A DNA stretch of 64,000 bases, taken from the NCBI GenBank assembly GCA_029532415.1, contig JAQOTA010000054.1, forward strand, positions 930,001 through 994,000, in the 5' to 3' direction. Shown piece by piece: positions 36,328-47,720 of the stretch. The position numbers and the translations under genes were made by a program. The notes under the pieces were generated by a model that ran no database searches, was not told where the DNA came from, and worked only from the letters and a program-made list of their open reading frames with translations. How positions within the stretch are numbered: position 1 is the stretch's first letter; every line of letters starts with the position of its first letter. The stretch is from Marasmius tenuissimus (lineage: Eukaryota > Basidiomycota > Agaricomycetes > Agaricales > Marasmiaceae).

Positions 36328-38562
36328 TACATAGAGGTGGTCGCTTCCCTTTGGGAAATGTGCTTCAACCTGTACTCTCTTGCATGATTCAGAAGGTAGG
36401 ATGGTCCATCCAATTGCATAAACTTCACCCTTATTAAGACAAATACGCCGTTTCCGGAGTTGCTTCTGTTTTTTGCGGTGTTGAAAGTGTCGTGGTAGGC
36501 TTCGGATACGTTCTGAGTCGACTAAAATTTTGAATGTGTGCCCCATCTCGTCCTTAAAGTTGGAAGAGACTGAGTTTTGTACCTCAAGCTCTCTGTTTGA
36601 TTCTCTGAACTTCAAGAAACTCCGTCCTTCGCGCCGTATTACCGAAAGATTGTACTGATCTTGAAAGTCATTTCCAAGAATAAATGGCATGCTCATACCG
36701 TTCGCCACATACACGTCGACATTGAGTTTGACGGGTCCCTGATGAGTGTGGAAATGTAAGTCGAGGGTGACAAAGCCGGAGATTGAAGACGAACCGGTTA
36801 CTTGGATAAGTTTGACTCGTTGTCCTGTCTTAACTCTTGGTTTCGATTGTAGAGCATCGAGAGCACTTTGAGCAATCAAAGTGATGTCAGATCCTGAATC
36901 TATGATAACTGGAATGGGTTCTTCCAGGTTATTGACAGTAGCTGTGGTTTCTGTTGCTTTTGCGCCTAGGAATGAGCATCCTGGTGGCCGGTTCATCCTT
37001 TTCGAGAGTTTGAAAACTGTCCCTCCAAGAACGGGTTCCTGCTTTGCGCGATAGCTTCTTTGTTGAGAAGTCTCCCGTTCGATCTGCCGTCGTGTCCTTC
37101 GATTCAAAACCAATGTAGTGTGGTAGGTGTGTGTTGTCGTAGTCTTGCCCCCCAAGACATCATTAGTTGTCTGGAGGGCTGATTCAAAATCCGACTGTTC
37201 ATTGTCACTGAGCTGCTCGTACAGATCTTCATATTCATCCTCAGCTTGAAGATCGTCAACAGATGCATCACAGAGACGTACCCTAGCTGTTTTTCTTGAA
37301 TATTTACACTCTCTGTCCCAATGCAACTCACTCCCGCAGTGTTGGCAGGATCGAGCCCCTTTATCTTTAGGGGTCGCCTTCTTGGACACGTTTGAATCGT
37401 CCTTCGGGAACTGAGGTGGTGGAAAATCACTGCGCTGACTGATCAGGTATGTTCGTGGTTTGATGGCTGGTTTGAATGTACGATCGTAGTCATTTCGTTG
37501 ATTAGGAACCCGTGATTCGTAGGGGTCAAGTCGCATAAGGATTGCTTCATGGTAGCGAATAGCATCCTGTAGCTCTTCCGCTGTGTCGTATGTCTGAGTT
37601 GTCAATATAGTTGACCATGATGCTGGAGCTCCTTCCATTACTTCAAGAATAAGCTCAGAATCTTCATAATCAAATCCTGTATTCAGAAGGTCAACCTTCC
37701 GAATGAAGTATTCGCTTGGTGTCTCACGAGTTTGTCCTGTTTCCCGGTAGTGAGCAGTATGCGCTTTCCTCCTGATATTCTCCAGCCACTTACGATTCAT
37801 GTAGTACCCAATAATCTTGCGTTGGAGATACTTCCAGTCTCTCTCCAATTCTGCACGGGTATCTCGTGGAAGAGAGTAATACCAAGTCTCTGCAGTGCCT
37901 TGCAAATGCCGCGGCACTATACTCCCTAATTGTTTCCTCACTTTCTCTCTGTATCTAGCAAGATCATTGACCTTGTTAATCCAACGGACTATCACATCAG
38001 TATTGCCATCCCAGGATGGTACAACTTCCTGCTTTAGTCGAAGGTCGAATTGAAATTCATTCGCAGTGCTATTAGTGGCATGCGAATTCTGTCTAGAAAA
38101 GTCGGAACCAGTATCCCGCCGGGAGCCCCTATTCCTATGAGAGCCTCTGTCGTCATCTGACCCACTGCTAAAACCGTCATCACTTGGGTTCGGATCCCCT
38201 CTGTCGTATCCCTTCTCGGTGACACTACCTTCCTCATCTTCTGACTCTCCTTCGCTGTCCAGTAGTCCACGCAAGCGGCGATTCTGACGGATGTGAGAGT
38301 ATGACGTCGGTTGTCGAGCTGGTACTTTCGAGTTCTTACCTCTCGAGTCATGCTTCCGAAGACGTTGTATCTTCAAGTCAGCGCTAATGGAATCTGACAG
38401 TTTAGTTTCTGATTTTCGATGCCGTGGAGGGTTGGTAGTAGATGCTCGGATCTTGTATTCCTGGTCAAGGACAGGAAAGCCTGTCTTGGGGTCGTAAACT
38501 TCGGTGAGTTCAGCTAGAAAGGCTTCAATCTGACCTCGGTATACAATGCCTAACAGCTCAAT

Positions 38563-39080
38563 TGATGAGCCAGCATAGTTAAAGTGCACAGTGGGTATAA
38601 CAAAGTAAACCTCACATGGGTAATACACAGAGTGTTCTTGTAGTCTTGAGATGCTTGAGAAGAGGTGATAATCGAGTAGATTGTCCTAAGGCTTAAGGCC
38701 TTTTGTCCAGTCTTTTATACATAAGTTTCTGGTACATGTAATGAGTATTACACTAACTGAAACTACTACTAGAAGTAGGTATTCGGCCCTAAAGGTGTAA
38801 AAGACATTAGTACTGTGAAAGTACTTCTACCATGAATGGTAGTATGCTTGGTGAGCATAGTCGTGTTTGCCTCATGTATTAAAGGCTCTACTTATGCTAT
38901 TGGATAGCGACTGTCTATAGTGTCATATATGATGAAACTAGATGTACATAGTAAGATACGTAGACAGAGACGTAGTACTTGCATGAGGACGCAAGTGTTC
39001 TAGAGGCGTAGCTCTATAAATAGTGTGACGCGTAAACAACACGTCAACAGTGTATCACATGATATCCATCATGTTCAACA
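38563..39080 (-). mobile_element. Solo LTR of the Copia family at 58615 (518 bp)
   Basis: Nearly identical, in reverse, to the LTR at 58615-59132 and the same length. TCAAT duplicates lie at 38558-38562 and 39081-39085. It interrupts the Gypsy gag frame, which rejoins in phase when it is removed. Confidence 0.92.
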
Positions 39081-39787
39081 TCAATATCATTCTTGTCAAG
39101 GAAATCTTCTCCTATTGTTCCTCCAATATCCGGCCAAGCGGGTACCTCTGGAAGCTTCCTCCCTTTAATAGTATGTGCATTCTTCGCCTGATGTCGTGCC
39201 TTGAAGAGGGAAAATGAAAGCTGTTCAAAAATAGCGGGGTCAAGTGAATATACTGACATAGGTTCCTTGGTCTTCTTATCCTTTTCACTGTATACCACTG
39301 TCTTTTTACCAAGCAAAATGTTGGTTAAGACTTCGGATAACAACTGTGATTGAACCTTGAAGGAGTTCAGGACGTGCCTCTGTGCAAGTCTGAGCTTCGA
39401 ATAATCAGGGTTGCCATCGATAAGGTTGGAAACCCACTGATACACATTGAGGTGTTGTTCTCGAAGGGCAGCATTGCCGCCGTACTTGTAGAAAGCTTGA
39501 AAAGTTGGTACATTTGCTGAAATGGGTGTTATGGTGTCTGGGTCAGGAGTATAGTGAACAATGATATCTGTGGCATGAAGTTCTGCTTGCACTTGTGGCA
39601 TAGTCATTGCGCTTGTCGAGGCCATTGTCGTTGATGGCGAGTGATAATGATGAGAGTCAAGATAAGCTGAGGCTGTGTACTGATTACGCGTTGTAACAAT
39701 ATCGGTTCCAAAACCCGTAGTCGGCACTTGGGTTGACGCTCGCAGAGAATGTACCTTGTACTAGTGATTTCCCAGTGTGTCCACCAA

Positions 39788-40194
39788 TGTGAAAGACTGG
39801 CGCTTTCTTCACTGAGTTGAAGATCACAAAAGGTGTATTCTTAGTACAAGTAAGTAGAATCTCAAGTCTTTACCTAAGGAACAGCGAGCGAAGCCGCAGT
39901 CCCTTGTCCAGAGGGTAGATTGACCAAGGTGAGCGTATCCGCAGTCAACCTTGAGCAATCTGACACTTACACTTCACTCGAAGTTAAGCAAAAGAGATAA
40001 AATTCCAATGATCTTTCTACAATAACTTGGAGGTATTTATATGTTTTTACTAGGTAGTTTTCGAGTCAGAGTAACGAGTCATTTACAATCATTCACAGTC
40101 ATGAGGTAGAGTCAAGCTAGAGTCAGAATGATACATTGAGCTCAGAACCGTAGAAGATGGTACCAAGACTCACCTTATCCATGTATCCATCACA
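39788..40194 (-). repeat. 5' LTR of Gypsy element
   Basis: 407 bp, about five differences from the 28450-28856 copy. Just inside (minus strand) TTGGTGGACACACTGG is the candidate primer-binding site. Confidence 0.9.
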
Positions 40195-42303
40195 GACATA
40201 TCTAACAGTCCCTTTCATTTCTATTCTCAGATACGCTCAACAAATCCTTAACATTCGAGGATGGCCTTACCGCAGTGCTTTCTTCAGAAACACACCACTT
40301 TGTGACATCTCCAAATCGCTCGACGATACCATGTCCACCTCTGGGATCCACAAGGGATTTGTATCTTCATTGGGACGGTTTCTATGGTCTGGATGATCCC
40401 GTACAGTATCCTCAGCCCCTGAACAGCAACTATACTTACCTTGCATGTGTACCTACTCCTCCAATATCAATGACGAACATGTATTTTGACAATCTGTGCA
40501 TGTGGGAGAAAGATCACCATTCTAGCAAACTTTCCATCAATGATGGCCATGAAAGTCGGGCGCTAAGTGCATTCTCGACATCTATTAACAGGTTACACCA
40601 ACGCACAAAGGTGTTGCTTCTATCACAACCGGCGTGGAGGCATTGATTCATTGAGTTGGACCTCACGATAGATCTGTGCCTCCATCGACTACGGTCTCCT
40701 TCAATGATTTCCCCTCGAAACCTGACTTGCACAGTATCGGAACTTGAACAAGCATGTCGCACCGCCGTGTCTATCATTGATTTCGTTGAGATCTACCGGC
40801 CCCCCATGATGGCTACCTCTGACTTGAAGGAGGTCCATCAGGGTACTCCTCATGATCAAAGCACAATCAGATCACGCATGGGTGCTTTTGTTTGGACTCC
40901 GAAAGATGCAACATTATTGTTTCAGGCCAAGTTGCCTGTATACTACGTCTGCGAATACAAGGATTTTGATCATTAGATCATCTTAGAAGTGACCTCTTTC
41001 CATGACCTTCCAGTCAACAATAACACTGCAATCCCGAGTCATCTGGCCGTCTACGTGGGTCAGGCTGACTCCGACTCGAAATTTGCTGTCATTCGAGCAG
41101 AGTCCATTGGCTGTTTCAATTCTCCCAGCTTGTTTGAGAACCTACACCTGGCCAACACCTATCAGTCTTCATACAACCTGGGATCCAGAAGTATAATCTC
41201 TCCCACAACTTCTTCCTCAACTTCGACATCCGCTGCCCTGAGTTCTGGCCCTGTGCGTACAAGCTCAAAGAAAAAGGTTGGGACCAAGGTGAAGGGAAAA
41301 ATAGGTATGTCTTTTTAGGATCACACTTGTATCTACCTTTGATGTTAGCAATTAGGTCCCCCATTCCCCGACCCCCACAAAGGCTTCTCAGACTTACCGA
41401 CAGACAATCCCTTCATACCGCCGCCAATACTCGCATGGAAGGACGCCAATGTCTCTATCAGCAAATCACACCCAGAAAAGCGAGTTATGTTGCCGGGGGG
41501 ACAATCCGCGATTGAAGACAGTGGCTCCAGACCCTGCAACACTTCTACGCCACACAGATCCTTCCTGTACAGACTTCCCTGTGCAATGGGCACACATATG
41601 CGAACCTTTCTTCCGCCGAGGCCGCGGAGGTGATGAAATAGAGATACCCGCTCCTTTGAGAGCTGGCATATGGAGAAAAGTTCTGAGTGTGCGGTCTCAC
41701 AGACTCTATACGAAGACAGACCTCCCTAAGGAAAAGCAGGCCAAATGGCACCAAGAGGTGACCAGTTGGCTTTGTAACCTATTCAACCGCTATGCACCAG
41801 GTATCAAGCCAGTTGCATCACTCGAAGCGAAGTTGGATATGGCCGAGGGTCAAAAATTTGTCTATGAAGTATCGATGCTGAATTTTTGGTACCAGATCAT
41901 GGCTCTGGATGAATTGGCGGATTCAACTATCCCTGTTTCTTCTCCTGCAGTGTCTGAAGCGATTTCTCGCCTAGAACAGGCAAACCATCGCTGGCACCGC
42001 TTTCAATTGATACAGGCAATATTTGGTACCTACAATGACCCATTCACAGCGGTGACCACCAAAAATGAAGCCCATATTGCTTCCGATATTTGGGTGGTTT
42101 GATTTCCTGCATTGAAGGCTTTCTGGCGGATCATGGAGTCTTGGCCTGGGGAAAAGCCCAAGGTTTGGAATCGCAGAAACAATCCGAATATCTTACAGAT
42201 GGCAGCCAATGGATTTTTGTGGGAGAAGTCTTTGGTACAATTCTACGTACAGACTTACTACAATTTTCTTGGTTTTCTGCCTGTTCTTCCCTGCCGTAGA
42301 TAA

Positions 42304-43207
42304 GTGCTTGTGCTAATTTTCGCTACGCCGATCTTGTTTTCTACATACATGTACAATAAGTAGTCCGAGGAAACAATGTTCTTGACACACATATTGACGC
42401 GCATGCAAAATGCCGAGAGGGCTAATCTGGCAAATTTGATTTGTCACGAGAACAATGTGCCACAAACCCTGAAACCCTGAGCCCACCCAAGCTTGTATGC
42501 AAACCACCACCACCAATTTTCTTCACTGCCGCTTCATGCTCTGTCTCTACGTTATGCATTTGAAACAGTTTGATTCCATTCAGGAAACTTACAGAATCAC
42601 ATATATTGTGTATATCCATTCCAGCATCGCACATTGCATCTGAACCTCTTCCCTCTATCGATGCCACTGAGTCACCTCTCAGACCCATTCCAATGATGAA
42701 TCACCAAATTCTTCTATCACATGATCAGGACCAGAATACATCGCCCAAGGCAAAAGGAGATTGTTGTGGACCAATTTCAGCAACGCCTGACCGACTTCTT
42801 TTTGGTCACCAAAATAGAAAGATTCTTTCTGCCGAATCTACAAGCTCATGAACAGTTTCTTATTTTCCATCATGCGGTGAGTATGGCTTTTCGATGCTGA
42901 AGCCCACAAACTAACGACGTTTCAACAGTGTGGATGCAAGACAACTCTCATGTGCAGGAACCTACCCTTGAGGGCCTGTCTTTCTGACTACCGGCGCTCA
43001 CTCTTCAAGGCCAGGATTGCAGAGAGACCTCAGCTACAAGTACTGAAGATTGAGGGCTCCTTGTTCGAATGGGGTTACATTGGCTGGAGAGAATACTTCA
43101 ACCTAGCGAGCGATGGCAAGCCCATGTTCTTCAGCCTGTTCAACAATGTCAACGACCTACCAGAGGACTGGGTTCAAGACATTACAATATTTCTTGATTC
43201 CTCATAG
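42304..43207 (+). pseudogene. Unrecognised accessory gene fragment Y
   Basis: A possible exon ends near 42876, followed by a GTGAGT...CAG intron, then a frame 42930-43207 containing CGCKTTLMCRNLPLRACL, FKARIAERPQLQVLKIEGSLFEW and LFNNVNDLPEDWVQD, ending TAG. The upstream part is broken and no start is evident. Same strand and spacing as genes X and Z, so probably part of the transposon cargo. No family recognised. Confidence 0.3.
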
Positions 43208-43669
43208 CAGTCTATGCCTTGGTAAGTATGGGTTCCATTCGCATGTCTTCGAACCATTCTGAACAAGACTTTCAGGACACCGCCTACTCGGCTGGAAACG
43301 AATCTATGAACACTAGTTTAGAATATTTGGAGAAATACAACTGCAATCTTTATTCTCATTATACACCGTCGGTTTCCCCATTTCACATCATTGTGTGTTG
43401 TAAGGGATGGGGGCCTGTAAGGGACCACAGACCAATGAGTCGCAATACGCAAAACCCTGCCGAGATCTCAGAGCAAGTGACATCCTCCGTTGCTTCTCCC
43501 CATCCCATACTTAAACCCCTTCCTTCACTCTGAATCTCACCACAACTGTTGCTCTGCATGTCCCAATCCGCTATGCTCGCCGCTGTACCCAAATTGCAAC
43601 CAGCCAACACCAACGATTTGACCCCGTCTCCCATTGTTCGAAAACGAACTGCCACTATCAAGTCACCAG

Positions 43670-43915
43670 CAGCCAAGGCCGGTAGTTGATGGACTGTCTC
43701 TCTGCCCACTACCAAGTCCCGTCCACAAACAGCTGGGGTTAGTGGCCACCGCGCCATCTCTCTGCCCACCAACAAGTCCCGTTCACAAACAGGCGAGACC
43801 AGTAGTTGGTGTACTGTCATTCTGCCCACTGGAAGGTCCCAGTCACAAGTACCCAAGGGTGCCAGTCAGCGTACCATCACTCAGCCCAGAGTCACATCCC
43901 AGTCAAGGACAGCCA
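43670..43915 (+). repeat. 60-bp degenerate tandem repeat in gene Z
   Basis: Four units with CTGCCCACYAMCAAGTCCCR and CACAAACAG as the best-kept parts, encoding about 20 residues each (SLPTxKSRSQT-like core). The 60-base period preserves the reading frame. Confidence 0.7.
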
Positions 43916-44010
43916 GCTCCGGCAGCTTGTCACCAGCTCCCAATCATACGACTGGATTCATCGGCTCAGACAACGAAGCCAACACTGGCAATAATGGGGA
44001 TGCTGAGGAA

Positions 44011-44466
44011 TGTTGAGCCAGCATAGTTAAAGTGCACAGTGGGTATAACGAATTAAACCTCACATGGGTAATACACAGAGTGTTTTTGTAGACTTGAGAT
44101 GCTTGTGAAGAGGTGATACTTGAGTAGATTGTCCTAAGGCTTAAGGCCTTGGAATACCAGCTTTTATACACAAGTTTCTGTACATGTAAGAGTAATTACA
44201 ATAGTATGAAACTACTACTAGAAGTAGGTATTTAGCCAATACTAATGAGTCTTTTGTCTGTTGTGCCTCGCACTTTGGACTATGAGCATCATAATTGATG
44301 CAACTACATACGTAGTAGATGTCTACAGTGTCATTTGTGAAGCAATAACTACGTAGATACATCCTTGCATGAGAGCGCAAGTGTTCCTAGAGGTGTAGCT
44401 CTATAAATAGTGTGACGCGTAAACAACATGTCAACATGTATCACATGATATCCATCATGTTCAACA
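44011..44466 (-). repeat. 3' LTR of the deleted Copia
   Basis: TGTTGAGCCAGCATAG...CATGTTCAACA on the plus strand; diverged and shorter than the 518-bp LTRs at 38563 and 58615. Confidence 0.8.
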
Positions 44467-44525
44467 CTCCTCCTCACTAAGTTCATCATGCAAGATAGTG
44501 CTTAGTGAAAAGTTAATCCTAAAGA

Positions 44526-44780
44526 TTACCTGAACAATTCAAACTTTGTTCTGCCAAGATTTTTTGTAAGAAGGTCTGCAGGTTGTTTAGCAGTCTCGAC
44601 AAAGGATATTTTAACTTTGCTTTCTTTGACTGCTCCCCTAATAAAATGATACCGATTATCAGTGTGTTTCGTCCTTTTATCAGTAGCTTCATTGCTGCTG
44701 AGGAAGATAGCACCTTGATTGTCACTGACACATGCTATCGATTTAATGGGAAAGTTTAATTCGTTCAACAACAACTTCAT
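44526..44780 (-). pseudogene. Copia RNase H C-terminal fragment
   Basis: An open frame with CVSDNQGAIFLSSNEA, KHTDNRYHFIRGAV and KQPADLLTKNLGRTKF, the standard C-terminal RNase H signature of Ty1/Copia polyproteins (compare KHIDIKYHFIRDEV in the element at 18992). A remnant of pol in the deleted element. Confidence 0.85.
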
Positions 44781-45181
44781 CCAACATGCCTGATGTGTGC
44801 AGTCAGAGAGAGCCCTATACTCTGCTTCTGTGGATGATAATGCAACAGTCTTTTGTTTCTGAGAAACCCAACAAACCGGTGCATCAGCAAGCTTTACGAT
44901 ATATCCAGTCTGTGATTTACGATCATCTTTATCAGTTGCCCAATCAGAGTCAGCAAAGTAAACAACACGTCAATATGTATCACATGATATCCATCATGTT
45001 CAGCAAGGAAGACGTCGAGCCTGGCGAGGACAACAACAACAAAGACATCAAGGATAGCAAAGATGAAGGTGTTGAGGATGAGGATGAGAATGAGGATGGT
45101 GAGGCGCCTGGTCGACTAGGAGTATGTCTTTTGTTCATAACTATTGCGGATCTCAAGCTAACACCCTCCATTGTCTAGGAC

Positions 45182-45890
45182 TGTTAGGATCGTGCAGATA
45201 TGACAGCCCGGATGGAAGTCCGAGCGGAAAAGATGGAAGCTGACGTGTCGGAATGAACTAGTCGGAGTTGGAGAGAGGTTCCGACAACCGGAAGGCCGAA
45301 CAGATGGTTGGACAATAGTCAAAGGTTTCGCCAACGACACCGTTGAGTTGAGTTGTCCTTGACTGGAAGGGAAAGGAGGATCAAGATATAGAGGAGATAG
45401 AGATAAAGAGACGGAATGAGACGAATGAGATAAAACAGAAACCAAGTTGATTTTAATTCTGAGGAATACAAGTTGTGAAGTATCTAACTTATATATGTAT
45501 CGATCTCTGAGACCTCTGAAGGGGTTCTGGCAATCGTAGTACCAAAGGTGAGTCAAGAGCGGGAGAGAATGTATGTACAGTACGGAATCCGAGATGGAGG
45601 GTGAAGTCCCAGAGTTGGAGATGAATCGGAAATGAAGTGTCAGAATGGAATGTACGGGATGAGTCATGATAGAATGGAAAGTGGAATGTCGGAATGTAGA
45701 GTCTACGTACTACTCGGAAATAAACAGTGTATATGTATCTCCGATCTGTAAGTACCGGGGACACGATGTCAGAATCCGAAGTCATGCTCCAGAAAGGATC
45801 GTGGAGGAAGAGAAACATAAAGTAGATTCCGAGGATTGGAATCTCTGGAAGGTGGATAGAAGCCTTTGGAAACCCCAGAACCGGCATACA
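45182..45890. mobile_element. Solo LTR (709 bp), third family
   Basis: It begins TGTTAGGATCGTGCAG, ends CGGCATACA, and is flanked by AGGAC duplicates (45177-45181 and 45891-45895). It interrupts an exon of gene Z right after its splice acceptor; removal gives a clean in-phase exon. Its strand and family were not determined. Confidence 0.8.
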
Positions 45891-47355
45891 AGGACACAAA
45901 ATACAGCTTCTCGAAAGCCCAGAAACAAATCCTCATGTCGAAGTACCCTCACTACGCAGCTGCAGAGGGAGGCAGGGCGCAGGTTGCAAGAGAGCTTTAC
46001 GACGAACTCATCAAGATGAAGGTCTTTGCTCAACCGGAGGGTCGAACTGCTCAACGGTGGAAAAAGGTATGTTTTTTGTGGCTGCGCTCAGCTATGTCCT
46101 TCACTCACATTCACTCACAGTTGCTTACAAGATGGTTCGAGAATTGTCGAACAAAATTGAGGATAGTGGCGGCCTTGAAGGAACAGCAGTCTTCGGCAGC
46201 CCAGGTTCCATCACTGACAGGGAAGACTTCACCTGTGAAGGAGATATGGTTGAGGGCACTCGTTGCCTTTTTCAACAAACTCGTGAACAGATTGGTCACT
46301 GAGCGAACCAGAAGAGACACCTATGCAGATGCTCATCCTGAGCTACTTGAGCACGGGATGCTTGAGGACGAGGATATCGACAAAGAGGGCGCACTATCCA
46401 AGCTATGGGATGGTTTGGATGCAAAGGATTGGGATCATTGGGGCAAGGTAGCCTCTCAGAGCGTTCCGACACTTGAGTAAGTCACCTTACTATCTCACAG
46501 GGAGCAGATTGCTCACAGATAGTTCATCTAGAAACCAGCGCGGGTTCATGGCAGGGCTCCGGGCTATCATTCAGTCTTGTTTACAATCTGGCCTCCTGGG
46601 ACAAGGAGGCATTGCAGTTCTCTTTTGTTTCAATAAGGAAGAGGTTATCAATGGCATTCCAAGCACGGATGTATTCATGTATATTGGCATCTCATGGATT
46701 TATTGGCCTCAACTACTTGTCTTTTTTCGATAGGATCAACAAGTGGTCAAGCCCAAATCAAACAGTGCCAAATAGTGAGATTGTGCCCGCTGCTGAGCTT
46801 GTGTTTAATCAACTTCACAAGAATCTTCTCAAAATCTTGAAGCAACATGATAAGCTGTTCAATACAATGTGTTGCTTGCAATCTAATCTCGCCTTAGGCC
46901 TCAATACCTTCACTCTGAAGACGACCTTCCCAACTGACGACAACAAGAAGCCTTGCTTCATGCATGTCACTGAGGAACTCTCACCAGCAAACGCGCGTGA
47001 GATCCTCTCAGACTGGTACCAAACTCATTGGAGTAAGTGGCACGTGCTATTCATGAATGGGCCTGACTGACCTCATTACTCACAGCCAGAAGTGGTCATA
47101 TTGGCCAGGTTTGTTACGCGGACCTCAGTGCGTTGCCCAGCAAGTTCTACAATGAGAGCTGTCTTCCAACTGGCATAAAGATCCTTAACCCAGCTAAGGA
47201 TGCCTGAGAGATAGATACAGCTGAGGTCTGGAAGCTCATCGGTCACTTCGCGGCAAAGTTTGGCATTGAGGGAGAGGTCTTTGCTTTCTGCCCTGTTGAC
47301 AAATTATCTCCTGATCCACCACCCGTTTTGGCCAGTGTGGCCAAAGCAGAGGATG

Positions 47356-47666
47356 TGATGAGCTGGCATGACGCCTAGCGCAGAGGACTACAACATGGCT
47401 ACACTACTACTTACCAGAGAGGAGTTTAGAGAGATAGAGGCGAGATGTAGAAGCTCAAGCACACTGTAGATTCTAGTAGAGAACTACGAGCTTATATACA
47501 TGTAGAGACTATAGTGAATACCATATAAGGACGACAATAGAAATTGTACATATGATCATAAGTAGAAATGATAAATGGAACAATAGTCCCGCATAATATG
47601 ATGGCGGGAAGTATGAACCGGGACTTCGGATATACCGGGATCTAATTATAGTCCACGGATTCAACA
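47356..47666 (-). mobile_element. Solo LTR (311 bp), same family as 15837-16146
   Basis: GGATG duplicates (47351-47355 and 47667-47671). Near-identical inverted copy of the LTR at 15837. It sits inside an acidic exon of gene Z. Confidence 0.88.
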
Positions 47667-47675
47667 GGATGAATC

Positions 47676-47720
47676 AGAGGAAGAGGAAGAGGAAGAGGAA
47701 GAGGAAGAGGAAGAGGAACT
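47676..47720 (+). repeat. GAGGAA microsatellite
   Basis: About seven GAGGAA/GAAGAG units encoding a Glu run in gene Z, immediately after the solo LTR. Confidence 0.85.

Larger units (their letters stand above)
30315..39625 (-). pseudogene. Gypsy gag-pol polyprotein, decayed and interrupted
   Basis: ATG 39625 starts Gag. After the solo LTR, Gag continues to a zinc knuckle CQHCGSELHWDREC (about 37350-37308). The protease has VIIDSGSDITLI (about 36900). Reverse transcriptase runs from about 34000 with the catalytic YIDD box near 33645. RNase H shows YTDAYDYGLAG and SATEREALALKEAL. Integrase has the H-H-C-C finger (HGGYHRCYNR ... CDICQ) and catalytic D, D, E in VVTMDF, ITDRDTRW and HPQADGQTEIMNQ. 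A chromodomain (KFKIQYKGFPPNHDQW, ends 30315) would target insertion to modified histones. TGA stops near 33770, 33740, 33485 and 32685 are each explicable as CGA to TGA; a frameshift near 30517 precedes the chromodomain. It cannot make a full polyprotein. Confidence 0.9.
28450..40194 (-). mobile_element. Ty3/Gypsy chromovirus with nested insertions (11745 bp)
   Basis: LTRs of 407 bp (28450-28856 and 39788-40194) differ at about five positions and end in TGTGA...TCACA. GACAT duplicates flank the element (28445-28449 and 40195-40199). Coding is on the minus strand in the order Gag, protease, reverse transcriptase, RNase H, integrase, chromodomain, i.e. a chromovirus. The likely polypurine tract (CTGGGGGGGTAG on the minus strand) abuts the LTR at 28857. 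Three later insertions are nested in it: hAT-type MITE (31511-32044), Tc1/mariner (34677-36327) and a solo LTR (38563-39080). Removing them restores the reading frame at each site. An extra ORF lies between the chromodomain and the 3' LTR. Confidence 0.93.
28364..42303 (+). pseudogene. Accessory gene X of the island, split by Gypsy
   Basis: Exon 1 is 28364..28415 (MAIDLTAEDLHMNSRTFG). Exon 2 is 40231..41304 and exon 3 begins at 41356. The first intron contains the whole Gypsy element; without it the intron is 65 bases. Exon 2 reads on as LYLHWDGFYGLDDPVQYP, YTYLACVPTPPISM, MWEKDHHSSKL, and RMGAFVWTPKDATLL with LPVYYVCEYKD. This resembles a multi-copy hypothetical family common in agarics next to transposons (recalled, not searched). 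Two stops (TGA near 40645, TAG near 40975) lie in exon 2 and at least two frameshifts in exon 3, near 41530 and 42100 (the terminal block IMESWPGEKPKVW is in another frame). Function unknown. Confidence 0.65.
44011..45005 (-). mobile_element. Internally deleted Copia element (995 bp)
   Basis: AGGAA duplicates flank it (44006-44010 and 45006-45010). On the minus strand: a short start of a 5' LTR (about 44957-45005), then the RNase H end of pol, then a 456-bp 3' LTR (44011-44466) related to the LTR at 58615. Most of the coding region and most of the 5' LTR are missing. Confidence 0.82.

Noticed and set aside
15837..47666. A 310-bp inverted repeat at 15837-16146 and 47356-47666 could be the terminal inverted repeats of a 32-kb transposon.
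   Set aside because: Each copy has TG...CA ends and its own separate target duplication (CCGAT/CCAAT and GGATG), so they are two independent solo LTRs in opposite orientation.
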